DNA from: Arthrobacter sp. Hiyo4
GTDB taxonomy: Bacteria; Actinomycetota; Actinomycetes; Actinomycetales; Micrococcaceae
Assembly: GCA_002370555.1 (NCBI GenBank)
Contig: AP014718.1
Span: 372,001-436,000 of the forward strand
Direction of reading: 5' to 3'
Length of the DNA stretch: 64,000 bases
Every line of letters starts with the position of its first letter. The first letter of the stretch is position 1. Below, in pieces: positions 8,707 to 18,945 of the stretch. The notes beneath the pieces were generated by a model, which saw only the letters and a list, made by a program, of their open reading frames with translations, searched no databases and was not told where the DNA came from. The translations under genes and the position numbers were made by a program.

Positions 8707-8720
8707 TGTAAACGCTTGCA
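8707..8720. promoter_or_regulatory. LacI-family operator upstream of the alpha-glucoside importer
   Basis: TGTAAACGCTTGCA fits the LacI/CcpA-type palindrome TGNAANCGNTTNCA. It lies 105 bp before the substrate-binding protein start, in the only promoter-sized gap of this operon. The LacI gene at 12306 is the obvious candidate to bind it (inference). Confidence 0.75.
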
Positions 8721-8824
8721 TTCATTGCGCCGACTTGATTAGTGTGTGGTTCACACCACGTGAAGATGTCGGTCACCCTAGTCTCACCTGTTGAAGTTCT
8801 TTAACTCACCGAGGAGTCCTCAGC

Positions 8825-10164
8825 ATGAAAAACCGCAAATACCTGCTTCCGGTTGCTGCCACCGGAATTCTGGCACTGTCCCTGACTGCATGTAGCTCCG
8901 GCGGTGGCGGTGGCGGCACCACCACCGGCAGCGACTGCTCTGCCTACTCAAGCTACGGCAAACACGACGGCAAGACCGTCTCCGTCTACGCCAGCATCAC
9001 GGCTGACGAGGGCACGAACCTGGAAACCGCGTTCAAGCCCTTTGAGGACTGCACCGGAGCCACCATCAAGTACGAGGGCAGCAAGGAGTTCGAGACCCAG
9101 ATCGGTGTCCGGGCAAAGGCAGGCAATGCCCCGGACGTTGCCATCTTCCCCCAGCCGGGACTGTTGGCCGATCAGGTCAAGGCAGGCGGCCTGAAGCCTG
9201 CGCCGAAGGCAGTCTCGGATCTGGTGGACAAAAACTGGTCCGCTGACTGGAAGAAGTACGGCACGGTGAACGGGACCTTCTATGCGGCACCGATGCTGGC
9301 GAACGTCAAGGGCTACATCTGGTACGCCCGAAGACGTTCAAGGACAAGGGCTGGCAAGTTCCCAAGACCTGGGACGAGATGATGACGCTGTCCACGAAGA
9401 TCGCCGATGACGGCGCCATGAAACCGTGGTGTGCAGGCTTTGAGTCCGGCGAGGCCACCGGCTGGCCGGGCACCGACTGGGTGGAGGATGTAGTCCTTCG
9501 CGACCAGGGCCCCGAAGTCTATGACCAGTGGGTGAGCCACGAAATCCCCTTTAACGATCCCAAGATTGTGGATGCATTTAACAAGACCGGCGAAATTCTC
9601 CTGAACAACGATTATGTCAACGGTGGATTCGGCGACGCACGCTCCATCCTGACCACGGGATTCGCTCAGGCAGGACAGCCTGTCCTTGATGGCCAGTGCG
9701 CCATGCACCACCAGGCCAACTTCCAGGCAGCCAACTGGCCGGAAGGCACCGCTGTTGCCCCTGACGGCGATGTGTGGGCCTTCATGGCGCCGCCCATTGA
9801 CGCCAGCAAGGGCCAAGCCATCACCGGCGGCGGCGAGATGGTGGGCGCTTACAAGGACACCCCAGAGGTCCAGGCGTTCCTGACCTACATGGCCAGTGCC
9901 GACTTCGCCAACAACCGCGTCAAGCTCGGCGGGGCGATCAGCGCCAACAAGGGACTGGACCCGGCCAGCGCCCAGACGGAACTCGACAAGCAGTCCATCG
10001 CGCTGCTGCAGGATCCGAAGACGGTCTTCCGCTTCGACGGCTCCGACCTGATGCCCGGTGCTGTAGGTTCCAACTCCTTCTGGAAGGGCATTGTCGCCTG
10101 GATCAACGGCACCCCTGCCCAGCAGGTTGCCGACAGCATCGAAGGCAGCTGGCCCAAGAGCTGA
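8825..10164 (+). CDS. aglE: Alpha-glucoside-type ABC transporter substrate-binding lipoprotein, one frame break
   Basis: Lipoprotein signal (LPVAATGILALSLTACSSGG, lipobox LTAC) followed by a family 1 sugar-binding fold close to the AglE/alpha-glucoside binding proteins (TVSVYASITADEGTNLETAF; YEGSKEFETQIGVR; GTDWVEDVVLR; GGGEMVGAYKDTPEVQAFLT). Near 9330 GCCC should read GCCCC; the frame then resumes as PKTFKDKGWQVPKTWDEM. The repaired length is about 446 residues. Two permease genes follow after a stem-loop. No ATPase gene is present, so a shared MsiK-type ATPase is expected. Symbol by similarity of type. Confidence 0.87.
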
Positions 10165-10173
10165 CCTCCTTCG

Positions 10174-10212
10174 CACCGCGCCCTTGGGACTTAAAGTCCC
10201 AAGGGCGCGGTG
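10174..10212. terminator. Intra-operon hairpin between binding-protein and permease genes
   Basis: 19-bp perfect arms (CACCGCGCCCTTGGGACTT and its complement) with an AT-only tip and no T-run. It lies 10 bp after the binding-protein stop and 45 bp before the permease start. A hairpin here can protect the 5' mRNA or terminate part of the transcripts, giving more binding protein than permease. Confidence 0.8.
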
Positions 10213-10257
10213 TCGATCCCGAACGAATTGATCCACGCACACCACGGAGGTTGGGCA

Positions 10258-11223
10258 ATGGAGTTCCTTGGAGGAAAGTTTCTTCAAGTTTTTATCGCCT
10301 TAGCGGTTTTTGCCGCGCTAATTGGGCTGATTATGCTGATTGTGGACAGGGCTCCCAAATCAGTCAAAGACAAACTGACGATCGCTGGCTTTTTGGCGCC
10401 AGCGGCAATCCTGATGCTGGTCGGCCTGGTCTATCCAGCCGTGCAGACGTCGATCCTGGCATTCACGAATGCCTCCGGCCAACCAAACGGAGTCGATAAC
10501 TTCGTCTGGATGTTCACGCAGCCCGAGGCACTGGTAACGCTGCGCAACACCGTCATTTGGACGGTACTGGTGCCGTTCCTCTCCACCGGTTTCGGCCTCG
10601 CTTACGCGGTGTTCATCGACAAAGCCCGCGGCGAAAAGGTGCTCAAAGCCCTGGTCTTTATGCCGATGGCCATCTCATTCGTTGGCGCCGGCATCATCTG
10701 GAAGCTCGTCTACGACTACCGTGGCCCCGGCATCGAACAGACGGGCGTTATTAACGCCCTGCGCGTCATGCTGGGAATGGATCCCAAGCAGTTCCTCCTC
10801 GACGCTCCGGAAAACACGATTTTCCTCATCATCGTGATGGTTTGGATCCAAACAGGCTTTGCCATGGTGATCCTTTCTGCTGCCATCAAGGGTGTTCCGA
10901 TGGAACTGGTTGAGGCAGCGCGCCTGGACGGCGCCAATGCCTGGGAGCAGTTCCGCAATGTGACCCTTCCCGGCATTCGGGGCGCCTTGGTGGTCGTGCT
11001 TACAACCATCACCATTGCCACCCTGAAAGTCTTCGACATTGTCCGCACCATGACGGCGGGCAACTACGACACCTCAGTGGTCGCCAACGAGATGTACACA
11101 CAGGCCTTCCGTGCCGGCGAACCGGGAAGGGGCGCGGCTCTTGCCCTCATCCTGTTCCTCCTCGTCCTGCCAATCGTGGTCTACAACGCCCGCGTACTCC
11201 GTCAGCAAAGGGAAATCCGATGA
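10258..11223 (+). CDS. aglF: ABC sugar permease, alpha-glucoside type, subunit 1
   Basis: 321 residues from ATG 10258; ribosome-binding site ACGGAGG. The N-terminal helix VFIALAVFAALIGLIMLIVD is followed by about six MalF-type segments. The EAA loop is ELVEAARLDGANAWEQFRNV, which contacts the ATPase. It forms the importer channel with the next gene, whose ATG overlaps this stop. Intact frame. Confidence 0.88.
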   Translation: MEFLGGKFLQVFIALAVFAALIGLIMLIVDRAPKSVKDKLTIAGFLAPAAILMLVGLVYPAVQTSILAFTNASGQPNGVDNFVWMFTQPEALVTLRNTVIWTVLVPFLSTGFGLAYAVFIDKARGEKVLKALVFMPMAISFVGAGIIWKLVYDYRGPGIEQTGVINALRVMLGMDPKQFLLDAPENTIFLIIVMVWIQTGFAMVILSAAIKGVPMELVEAARLDGANAWEQFRNVTLPGIRGALVVVLTTITIATLKVFDIVRTMTAGNYDTSVVANEMYTQAFRAGEPGRGAALALILFLLVLPIVVYNARVLRQQREIR

Positions 11224-12197
11224 CCGTCATGCCAGCGCCGGATGAGGCGGCCAACACTTCCCGGACCCAGTCGCGCAAGGACAAGGCCCGTCCCGCCACC
11301 CCGGAGGATTCCCAGCCGATCATGCGGCGCGTCAAGACCCGGCTGACCTCACGGTGGGCCACCGCGGCCGCCGTGATCATTGCAACGATCTGGACGGTGC
11401 CCACCTTCGGTCTCCTGGTGTCCTCCATCCGTCCGGCGGCCAAGCAGGTGGGCCCGCGTTCGGATGGCTGGTGGAACTTTTTTGCGGACTGGGATTTCAC
11501 CTTCAAGAATTACGTCGATGTCACCGCAGCGGCGGGATCGCAGTCGGCAAACCTTTCGCAGTACTTCGTTAACTCCCTGGCGATCGTTATCCCGGTAACC
11601 GTCTTTGTCCTGGTGCTCGCCTCCATGGCGGCCTACATGTTCGCATGGGGCAACTTCAAGGGCCGCGAATGGGCGTTCATCATTGTGTTCGCGTTGCAGA
11701 TCATCCCGCTGCAGATGGCCCTCATTCCGCTGCTGACGCTGTTCACACAGGTGCTTCAGATTCCGCCGGGGTCCTATACCCAACTCTGGATCGCCCACAC
11801 GATGTTCGGGCTCCCGTTGGGCATCTTCCTGCTGCATAACTTCATCTCGGAGATCCCGGGCGAAGTCATCGAGGCCGCTAAGGTGGACGGGGCGGGCCAC
11901 ACCACCATTTTCTGGCGGATCATCCTGCCGTTGTCCGTGCCGGCTTTGGCGTCGCTGGCCATCTTCCAGTTCCTGTGGGTCTGGAATGACCTGCTCGTGG
12001 CGTTGGTGTTCTCCGGTGGAACAGCGGACGTAGCGCCCATCACCCAACGGCTTGCTGAGATCTCGGGTACCCGTGGCAACAGGGACTACCTGAACCCTGC
12101 GGCCGCGTTCGTCTCCATCATCGTGCCGCTGGCTGTGTTCTTCGGCCTGCAGCGCTACTTTGTCCGTGGTCTCCTGGCCGGCGGCCTCAAGGGCTGA
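11220..12197 (+). CDS. aglG: ABC sugar permease, alpha-glucoside type, subunit 2
   Basis: 325 residues from ATG 11220 (ATGA overlap). A long hydrophilic N-terminus of about 45 residues precedes the first helix (AAAVIIATIWTVPTFGLLVS). The EAA loop is EVIEAAKVDGAGHTTIFWRI. It ends FVRGLLAGGLKG, the usual MalG-type C-terminus. Partner of aglF. The operon ends here; the LacI gene starts 109 bp downstream. Confidence 0.88.
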   Translation: MTVMPAPDEAANTSRTQSRKDKARPATPEDSQPIMRRVKTRLTSRWATAAAVIIATIWTVPTFGLLVSSIRPAAKQVGPRSDGWWNFFADWDFTFKNYVDVTAAAGSQSANLSQYFVNSLAIVIPVTVFVLVLASMAAYMFAWGNFKGREWAFIIVFALQIIPLQMALIPLLTLFTQVLQIPPGSYTQLWIAHTMFGLPLGIFLLHNFISEIPGEVIEAAKVDGAGHTTIFWRIILPLSVPALASLAIFQFLWVWNDLLVALVFSGGTADVAPITQRLAEISGTRGNRDYLNPAAAFVSIIVPLAVFFGLQRYFVRGLLAGGLKG

Positions 12198-12305
12198 CCG
12201 CAAGGGGAGGCAGGCAGGTAACACTGTGACGTCGGACGGCCCGCAACCTAGCATGGCTTGGGGGCAAATGCTATAGCGAAAATTAAAGTTTGAGCCCATG
12301 AGGGA

Positions 12306-13360
12306 ATGGTGGCGCGCATGGCCGAGAGGTCTCAACGGGGTGGCCACAGCGGCGTCAGCATTGAGGACGTTGCCGCGGCCGCCGGTGTCTCCACCGCCAC
12401 CGTTTCCCGGCCGTGCGCGGGCTGCCCAGGGTTTCGCCCGCCACCAGGGAGAAGATCCTCGAGGTGGCGGGTGCTTTGGGTTATGTGGCGTCGTCGTCGG
12501 CGTCAGGTTTGGCCACCGGCCGCACCAAGACCATTGGCGTCCTGGCACCGTTCGTGAGCCGCTGGTTTTTCTCCAAGGCCATTGAGGGTGCGGACCGCGA
12601 ACTTCATGCCCGCCACTACAACCTTTCCCTCTTCAACCTGGGCGGTCACGGCAGCAACCGGGAACGCCTGTTCAGCAAGACCATGGTCTACAAGCAGATT
12701 GACGCCCTGCTTGTCCTTTGTATGGCGCTCAGCCACGAGGAACTGGACCATCTCCAAAAGATTGATATCCCGCTGATCGTGGTGGGCGGCCATGTGGAAG
12801 AGTGCGCGTACATCGGCATCGACGATTACGCCGCAGCGACCACCGCCGTACGCCACCTGATCGACCTCGGCCACCGGGATATTGCGCTCCTGCACGGCGA
12901 CGACGAAACGGACCTTAACTTCGACGTTCCCCGCGTGCGCATCCTGGCTTTCAAGGACGTTATGGCAGGAGCGGAGCTGCCCACCCGCCCCGAGTGGGAC
13001 GAATGGGGCGATTTCACGGTCCGCAGCGGCCAAGAGGCATTCCGCCGCCTCTGGGCCCAGCCCGGCCCGAAGCCGACCGCCATCTTTTGCGCCTCCGACG
13101 AAATGGCCATGGGAGTCATCTTCGAAGCAGCACGCGTGGGCGTTCGGGTCCCTGAGGACCTCTCGGTGGTGGGGATCGATGACCACGATTTCGCCGACGC
13201 CATGGGCCTGACCACCGTGGGACAAAGGCCTGACGAACAAGCCGAGCTGGCTACCAAGATGCTCATCGACGAACTGGACGGCACGGTCGGCGCGGTCCGA
13301 TCCGCCGTCGCGCCCCACCAGCTCATCATCAGGCGTACGACGGCGCCGCCTCCTTCCTGA
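12306..13360 (+). CDS. LacI-family transcriptional regulator, one frame break
   Basis: Helix-turn-helix SIEDVAAAAGVSTATVSR, then near 12408 CCCGGCCGTG should read CCCGGGCCGTG (one G missing); the reading continues AVRGLPRVSPATREKILEVAG and the periplasmic-binding-like sugar domain (IGVLAPFVSRWFFSKAIEG ... VVGIDDHDFADAMGLTTVGQ). The repaired length is about 350 residues. The start may be ATG 12306 or 12318. Its place behind the agl genes and the TGTAAACGCTTGCA site upstream of aglE suggest it represses that operon in the absence of an alpha-glucoside inducer. Confidence 0.85.
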
Positions 13361-13397
13361 GGAGGCTCGGCGTGGCATTTGCTCCCTGAAGGCCCGG

Positions 13398-14407
13398 TCA
13401 GGACGCGCGGGCGAGCTGCCGGATGGGAATCCAGCGGGAAGCCAGCCTGCGGTAGGCCGCAGCGGCGCCCGTCATGTCGCCCTCTGCCAGGCATTCGATG
13501 CCCAGCCGGATGTCCATGGGCGACTCGTCCGGGTACACTTTGTCCGCCACGGCGCCGTAGTCGAGTTCCACCATGGAATTGACGTGGAACAGCTCCAGCC
13601 ATTCGGTCAGCTGCGCGAGGTCGTCCAGCATGTCCAGGTCCGGGGCCGCCAACGCCAGGTGGGCCACGGCGTACCGTGCCCGCTCCATGGCTTCGGTGAT
13701 GGGAGCCCACACCCTGACAGTGAGGATGCGCCCGCCCGATTCCACCACGTCCTTGTGGTCGCCTTCCATAAACAGCGAGAACCAGCTGAAGGGGATGCCC
13801 CACGTGGAGGCGCGGGTATGGACACGGATGGCGCCGTCACGGGCCTTAACCTGGTCAATGCGTTCCTGGTGCTTGTCCCGCTGCTCTTCCGGAATCAGCA
13901 TTTCGGCCAGCGGGCCGTGGATGCCTTCCATGAGGGCATTGGCGGCGAGGCCGGCGCGCAGGACCAGCTGGCTGGGGCAGTACAGCAGGACGCGCCCGGA
14001 CCCAGCGTCACGCCCACCGTCGCCCCGTCAGGCCCAAGGCCGGAACCGGCGCCTATCCCGGTACCCAAGCCGGACTCGGCACCCGGGCCGGCAGCGCCAC
14101 CCGGGCCCGCGGCAGCAGCGGCGTCGGACGTTCCTGGCTGCGGGGTCCGCCCGGGGGTACACCGGGAATGCTGGTGACCCGGACGAGGTCCGTCCGCCGG
14201 TGGGGAAGGGGTCCCCGCCGGAGCGGGTGATCCGGCCCAGCGAGGCCAGCAGTTCGGCGTTTTCGACGGCGGCCCGCGAGGCTGTGCGGGCACCGGCAGC
14301 CCGGATGGCCTCCCGCTGTCCTTCCGGGAAGGCTTCCAGCGGTTCGTAAACGCGCAGGGTGGAGGAGAACGGCAGCCCGGCCTGGCCCGGTAGAGGTTTC
14401 CCGTCAT
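13398..14407 (-). CDS. Conserved actinobacterial protein of unknown function (DUF8083-like), four frame breaks
   Basis: Not firmly recognised. The N-terminus from ATG 14407, after a missing G near 14384, reads LPFSSTLRVYEPLEAFPEGQ, like a group of unannotated Streptomyces/Arthrobacter proteins. Further breaks lie near 14205, 14060 and 13990. The C-terminal 180 residues are clean (MEGIHGPLAEMLIPEEQRDK ... HVNSMVELDYGAV ... AAAYRRLASRWIPIRQLARAS), acidic and helical, with no membrane segment. All four breaks have the sign of one missing base. The middle is Pro/Gly/Ala-rich. It lies 34 bp downstream of xthA on the same strand. Confidence 0.55.
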
Positions 14408-14441
14408 TACAGTCTCCCTTCCTGGGCCCCGGCTGCAGCCA

Positions 14442-15248
14442 TCAGTCCGCCAGATCCACCAGCACCGGCGCGTGGTCCGAGGCGCCCTTGCCCTTGCGTT
14501 CCTCCCGGTCGATCGACGCGCCCGTGACGCGGGCCGCCAACGCGGGGGAGCCAAGGACAAAGTCAATGCGCATCCCCTCCTTTTTGGGGAAGCGCAGCTG
14601 GGTGTAATCCCAATACGTGTACACGCCGGGACCAGGGGTGTACTCGCGTGCCACATCCTTGAATCCGGCCTCTTCGAACGCGTGGAACGCAGCGCGTTCC
14701 GGCGGGCTGACATGGGTGTACTTGTTATTGACGAAAAGGTCGATGTCCCAGACGTCGTCGTCGAACGGCGCAATGTTCCAGTCGCCCATGAGGGCCACCT
14801 GGGCTGTCGGGTCGGCGGCCACCAGGCCCTGGGCGTGGGTCTTCAGGGACTCAAGCCACTTGATCTTGTACGGCATGTGTTCGTCGTCCAGGGAGCGGCC
14901 GTTGGGCACGTAAAGACTCCAGACCCGGACGCCGCCGCAGGTCGCGGCCATGGCGCGAGCTTCCTGCACGGGGTCCTTGCCTTCTTTCCCGAACGGAGGC
15001 TGGTCCAGGAAGGTGCGCTCAACGTCTTCCAAGCCTACCCGGGACGCGATGGCCACGCCGTTCCACTGGCTCACACCGAAGTGGGCCACCTCGTAGCCCA
15101 TGCGTTCGAAAAGTTCCCACGGGAAGTTCTCGTCCTTGCATTTGGTCTCCTGGATGGCCAGGATGTCGCAATCACTGCGCTGCAGCCAGGCCTCCACACG
15201 GTCGGCGCGGGCACGGAGGGAGTTCACATTCCAGGTAGCAATCTTCAC
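14442..15248 (-). CDS. xthA: Exodeoxyribonuclease III (AP endonuclease)
   Basis: 268 residues from GTG 15248, chosen because IATWNVNSLRAR is the conserved N-terminus; longer readings add unrelated sequence. Motifs: IQETK (metal-binding Glu), GDWNIAP, RIDFVLGSP and the catalytic SDHAPV at the end. It cuts the backbone at abasic sites and removes 3' blocks in base-excision repair. Intact frame and normal length. Confidence 0.95.
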   Translation of the reverse strand: MKIATWNVNSLRARADRVEAWLQRSDCDILAIQETKCKDENFPWELFERMGYEVAHFGVSQWNGVAIASRVGLEDVERTFLDQPPFGKEGKDPVQEARAMAATCGGVRVWSLYVPNGRSLDDEHMPYKIKWLESLKTHAQGLVAADPTAQVALMGDWNIAPFDDDVWDIDLFVNNKYTHVSPPERAAFHAFEEAGFKDVAREYTPGPGVYTYWDYTQLRFPKKEGMRIDFVLGSPALAARVTGASIDREERKGKGASDHAPVLVDLAD

Positions 15249-15411
15249 AGTCCCTAACTTACCGAACTTGTTGCCCGGCGGCGTTGCCTCGGCGGGAAAG
15301 CCCGCGCAGGCCCTTGTCCACCGTTGCAGGGACAGTCTGGAATTTAGTAGGAAGTCCGAGTATATTCGCTTGCAGAGATGGCCTGGATCACATGCGAAGG
15401 AGCATTGCATC

Positions 15412-16910
15412 ATGGTGCGCGAACTATCCCATTACGTAGACGGCCAGCGGGTGACGGGGACCTCCGGCCGCTTCAGTGACGTTTTTGACCCCTGCACGGG
15501 CCAAGTCCAGGCGCGCCTGCCCCTGGCCAGCGGGGAGGAGGTCCGGAACGTGGTGGCCGCCGCGGAGAAAGCGCAGGTCCAGTGGGGCGCCATGAACCCG
15601 CAGCGCCGCGGCCGGATCCTGCTTAAGTTCGTTGACCTTGTCAACGAGAACATGGATGAACTCGCCACGCTGCTGTCCTCCGAACACGGGAAGACCTTCG
15701 CCGATTCCAAGGGCGATATCCAGCGCGGCATTGAAGTGGTGGAGTTCTCGGCGGGTGCCCCGCACCTGCTCAAGGGCGAGTTCTCCGACGACGCCGGTGC
15801 GGGCATCGACGTCCACTCGCTGCGCCAGCCGCTCGGGGTGGTCGCGGGCATCACCCCGTTCAACTTCCCGGCCATGATCCCCTGTGGAAGTCGGGCCCGG
15901 CCCTCGCCGCCGGCAACGCCTTTATCCTCAAGCCTTCCGAGAGGGACCCCTCGGTTCCGCTGCGCCTGGCCGAACTGTTCACCGAAGCGGGGTTGCCGGA
16001 CGGTGTGTTCAACGTGGTCAACGGGGACAAGGAAGCCGTTGACGCGCTGCTGGAAGATCCCCGCGTGAAGGCCATCGGCTTTGTGGGTTCAACGCCCATA
16101 GCCCAGTACATCTACGCCACCGCGGCCGCCCACGGGAAGCGGGCCCAGTGCTTCGGCGGGGCCAAGAACCACATGGTGATCATGCCGGACGCGGACCTGG
16201 ACATGGCAGCCGACGCCCTGATCGGCGCCGGCTTCGGCTCCGCCGGCGAGCGCTGCATGGCCATTTCCGTGGCCGTCCCGGTGGGGGAGAAGACAGCGGA
16301 CGCCCTGGTGTCCAAGCTGGCCGAGCGGGTCAAGCACCTGCGCGTGGGCCACAGCCTGGACAAGGACTCGGACTTCGGGCCCGTGGTGGCCGCGAGTGCC
16401 AAGGAGCGGATCGAGGGCTACATCCAGTCCGGCGTGGAGGAGGGTGCCACCCTGCTGGCCGACGGGCGCGGCCTCACGGTGGAAGGCTATGACGACGGCT
16501 TCTGGGTAGGCCCCACGCTCTTCGACCACGTCACCAAGGACATGAAGATCTACCAGGAGGAAATCTTCGGTCCGGTCCTCAGCGTGCTCCGCGCTGCCGA
16601 TTACGACGAAGCCCTCCGGCTGTGTTCCGAGCACGAATTCGGCAACGGCGTGGCCATCTTCACCCGCGACGGCGATGCCGCCCGGGACTTCGCCAGCCGG
16701 GTGGAGGTGGGCATGGTGGGCATCAACGTGCCCATTCCGGTTCCGATTGCGTACTACACCTTTGGCGGCTGGAAAGCGTCCGGCTTCGGCGACCTGAACC
16801 AGCACGGCGCCGATGCGTTCCGTTTCTACACCAAGACCAAAACGGTCACCACGCGCTGGCCGTCCGGGATCCGCCAGGGCGCCAGCTTCATCATGCCGGA
16901 AGGCAGCTGA
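15412..16910 (+). CDS. mmsA: CoA-acylating methylmalonate-semialdehyde dehydrogenase, one frame break
   Basis: Oxidises methylmalonate semialdehyde to propionyl-CoA at the end of valine degradation. From ATG 15412 (ribosome-binding site GAAGGAG): HYVDGQRVTGTSGRFSDVFD, GVVAGITPFNFPAMIP, a frame break near 15887 (CCCC should be CCCCC), then LWKSGPALAAGNAFILKPSE, FVGSTPIAQYIY and the catalytic Cys in GSAGERCMA. GINVPIPVPIAYYTFGGWK is typical of MmsA. About 499 residues after repair. Its stop overlaps the start of the hydrolase gene. Confidence 0.93.
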
Positions 16911-17990
16911 TGACGGAGGTTCTGTTCGGGAAGCGCGGCCACCTGGGCGTCATCACGCTCAACCGGCCAAGGCCGTCAACGCCCTGAACGCCGGCATGGT
17001 GGACGCCATGCTGGCGCAGCTCACCGCTTGGGCGGAGGACGACAGCGTGGCCACCGTCCTGGTGCGGGGCGCCGGTGAGCGTGGCCTCTGCGCCGGAGGC
17101 GACATTGTGGCGATCTACCGGGACATCCTCGGCGGCGGTACGGAAACTGCTGACTTTTGGCAGACCGAATACCGGCTGAACTCCCTCATTGCCGCCTACC
17201 CCAAGCCCTACGTGGCCTTTATGGACGGCCTGGTGCTGGGCGGCGGTGTGGGAATCTCCGCGCATGGCTCCGTGCGCGTGGTCACCGAACGGACCCGGAC
17301 GGGAATGCCGGAGACCACCATCGGGTTTGTGCCGACGTCGGCGGGACCTGGCTGCTGGCCAAGTCACCCGGAGAGACCGGCACCCATGCCGCGCTGACCG
17401 GAGCCCACCTGGCCGGGGCGGATGCGCTGTTCCTGGGCCTCGCGGACCACTTTGTCCCGTCGGGGAGCCTGCCGGAGCTGGCGGCCGCGCTCGAGCACGA
17501 AAGTGCGGAAGCCGCCGTCGTACGTTTCGCCCGGAATCCGCCGCCCTCCGGGCTGGAGGCGCAGCGCGACTGGATCGATGGGGCCTACGCCAGTGATGAC
17601 GTGGAGGACATTGTCCGGCGGCTGCGGACGCTGGATGAGGCCTCGGGCGGCGCGTCGGGCGGGGAGCCTGCGGCCGAAGCGGCCGAGGCCGCCACCACCA
17701 TCGAAGCGAAGTCGCCGACGGCTGTGAAGGTGACACTGGAGTCCCTCCGCCGGGCCAAAGGACTGACGTTGGACGAGGCGCTGGCGCAGGAATACCGCGT
17801 GGGGCTTCGGTTCCTGGTTGCGCCCGACTTCCGCGAAGGGATCCGGGCGCAGGTGGTGGACAAGGACCGAATTCCGCATTGGAAGCCGGCCACCCTGCAC
17901 GAGGTGCACGAGGCAGACGTGGAACGGTTCTTCGCGCCGCTGGGGGACCGGGAACTCAACCTGCACACAAAGGAGCCGGACAATGCCTGA
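16910..17990 (+). CDS. 3-hydroxyisobutyryl-CoA hydrolase (crotonase fold), two frame breaks
   Basis: Releases 3-hydroxyisobutyrate from its CoA ester in valine catabolism. Blocks: GHLGVITLNRPKAVNALN (C missing near 16966), LCAGGDIVAIYRD, FMDGLVLGGGVGISAHGSVR, TGMPETTIGFVPDVGGTWLL (G missing near 17338) and the C-terminal EYRVGLRFLVAPDFREGIRA extension that separates these hydrolases from hydratases. About 359 residues. It carries a Gly/Ala-rich insert (GGASGGEPAAEAAEAAT). It overlaps mmsA and mmsB by a few bases, one operon. Confidence 0.88.
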
Positions 17991-18897
17991 ACAAACCACC
18001 GTCGCGTTCCTGGGCCTGGGCCACATGGGCGGGCCCATGGCAGTGAACCTGGTCCGTGCCGGCTACACCGTGGCGGGCTTCGACGTGGTCCCCGCCGCGC
18101 TGGACGCCGCCCAAACCCACGGTGTCCCCACGGTGGCCAGTCCGCTGGACGCCATTGCCGGTGCCGACGTTGTGCTGACCATGTTCCCCAGCGGACAGCA
18201 TGTGCTGGATGCCTACCGCGGCGCGGACGGACAGCCGGGCCTGCTGGCCGAGGCCAAGCCGGGGACCATGTTCCTGGACTGCTCCACCATCAACGTTGAC
18301 GAGGCACGCGAAGCCTCCGCGCTCGCCATTGCGGCCGGCCACCGTTGCGTGGATGCCCCGGTCTCGGGCGGTGTGGTGGGTGCGGAAGCCGGCACGCTGA
18401 CCTTTATGGTGGGCGGCGAAACGGAGGACTTCGAGGCGGTCCGGCCGCTGCTCGAGGTGATGGGCAAGCGCGTGGTCCACTGCGGCGGGCACGGCGGCGG
18501 CCAGGCCGCGAAGATCTGCAACAACCTGATCCTGGGGGTCTCCATGATCGCGGTCAGCGAGGCCTTTGTGCTGGGTGAGAAGCTCGGCCTGACGCACCAG
18601 GCGCTGTTCGACGTCGCCTCCAACGCCTCCGGGCAGTGCTGGGCCCTGACCACCAACTGCCCTGTGCCCGGACCGGTCCCCACCAGCCCCGCCAACCGTG
18701 ACTACCAGCCGGGCTTCGCCGGGGCACTGATGGCCAAGGACCTGCGGCTGGCGCTGAACGCGTTGGAAAGCACGGGCGTGGCCGCCCGGTTGGGAGCGCT
18801 CGCCTCGGAAATCTACGATACGTTTGCCGCTGAAGGCGGAGCGGGCCGGGACTTCTCCGGAATCATCACCGATATCCGCGACAAATCGCAACACTAG
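17983..18897 (+). CDS. mmsB: 3-hydroxyisobutyrate dehydrogenase
   Basis: 304 residues, intact. The NAD-binding start FLGLGHMGGPMAVNLVRAGY, substrate motif DAPVSGGVVGAEAGTLTFMV and catalytic Lys in GGGQAAKICNNLILG define the family. It oxidises 3-hydroxyisobutyrate to methylmalonate semialdehyde, the substrate of MmsA encoded upstream. Its ATG lies within the end of the hydrolase gene, so translation is coupled. Confidence 0.94.
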   Translation: MPEQTTVAFLGLGHMGGPMAVNLVRAGYTVAGFDVVPAALDAAQTHGVPTVASPLDAIAGADVVLTMFPSGQHVLDAYRGADGQPGLLAEAKPGTMFLDCSTINVDEAREASALAIAAGHRCVDAPVSGGVVGAEAGTLTFMVGGETEDFEAVRPLLEVMGKRVVHCGGHGGGQAAKICNNLILGVSMIAVSEAFVLGEKLGLTHQALFDVASNASGQCWALTTNCPVPGPVPTSPANRDYQPGFAGALMAKDLRLALNALESTGVAARLGALASEIYDTFAAEGGAGRDFSGIITDIRDKSQH

Positions 18898-18945
18898 CGC
18901 CATCTGCAGCACCCGTAACAACCACAAACAGCTGAAAGGTCAGCC

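Noticed and set aside
11349-12548. 399-residue minus-strand ORF
   Set aside because: Opposite aglG and the LacI gene start; composition and lack of motifs mark it as a shadow.
13895-14773. 292-residue minus-strand ORF overlapping xthA
   Set aside because: It runs antisense to nothing conserved, overlaps the xthA 3' end in another frame, and is low-complexity Gly/Ala/Pro; only short parts belong to the broken unknown gene.
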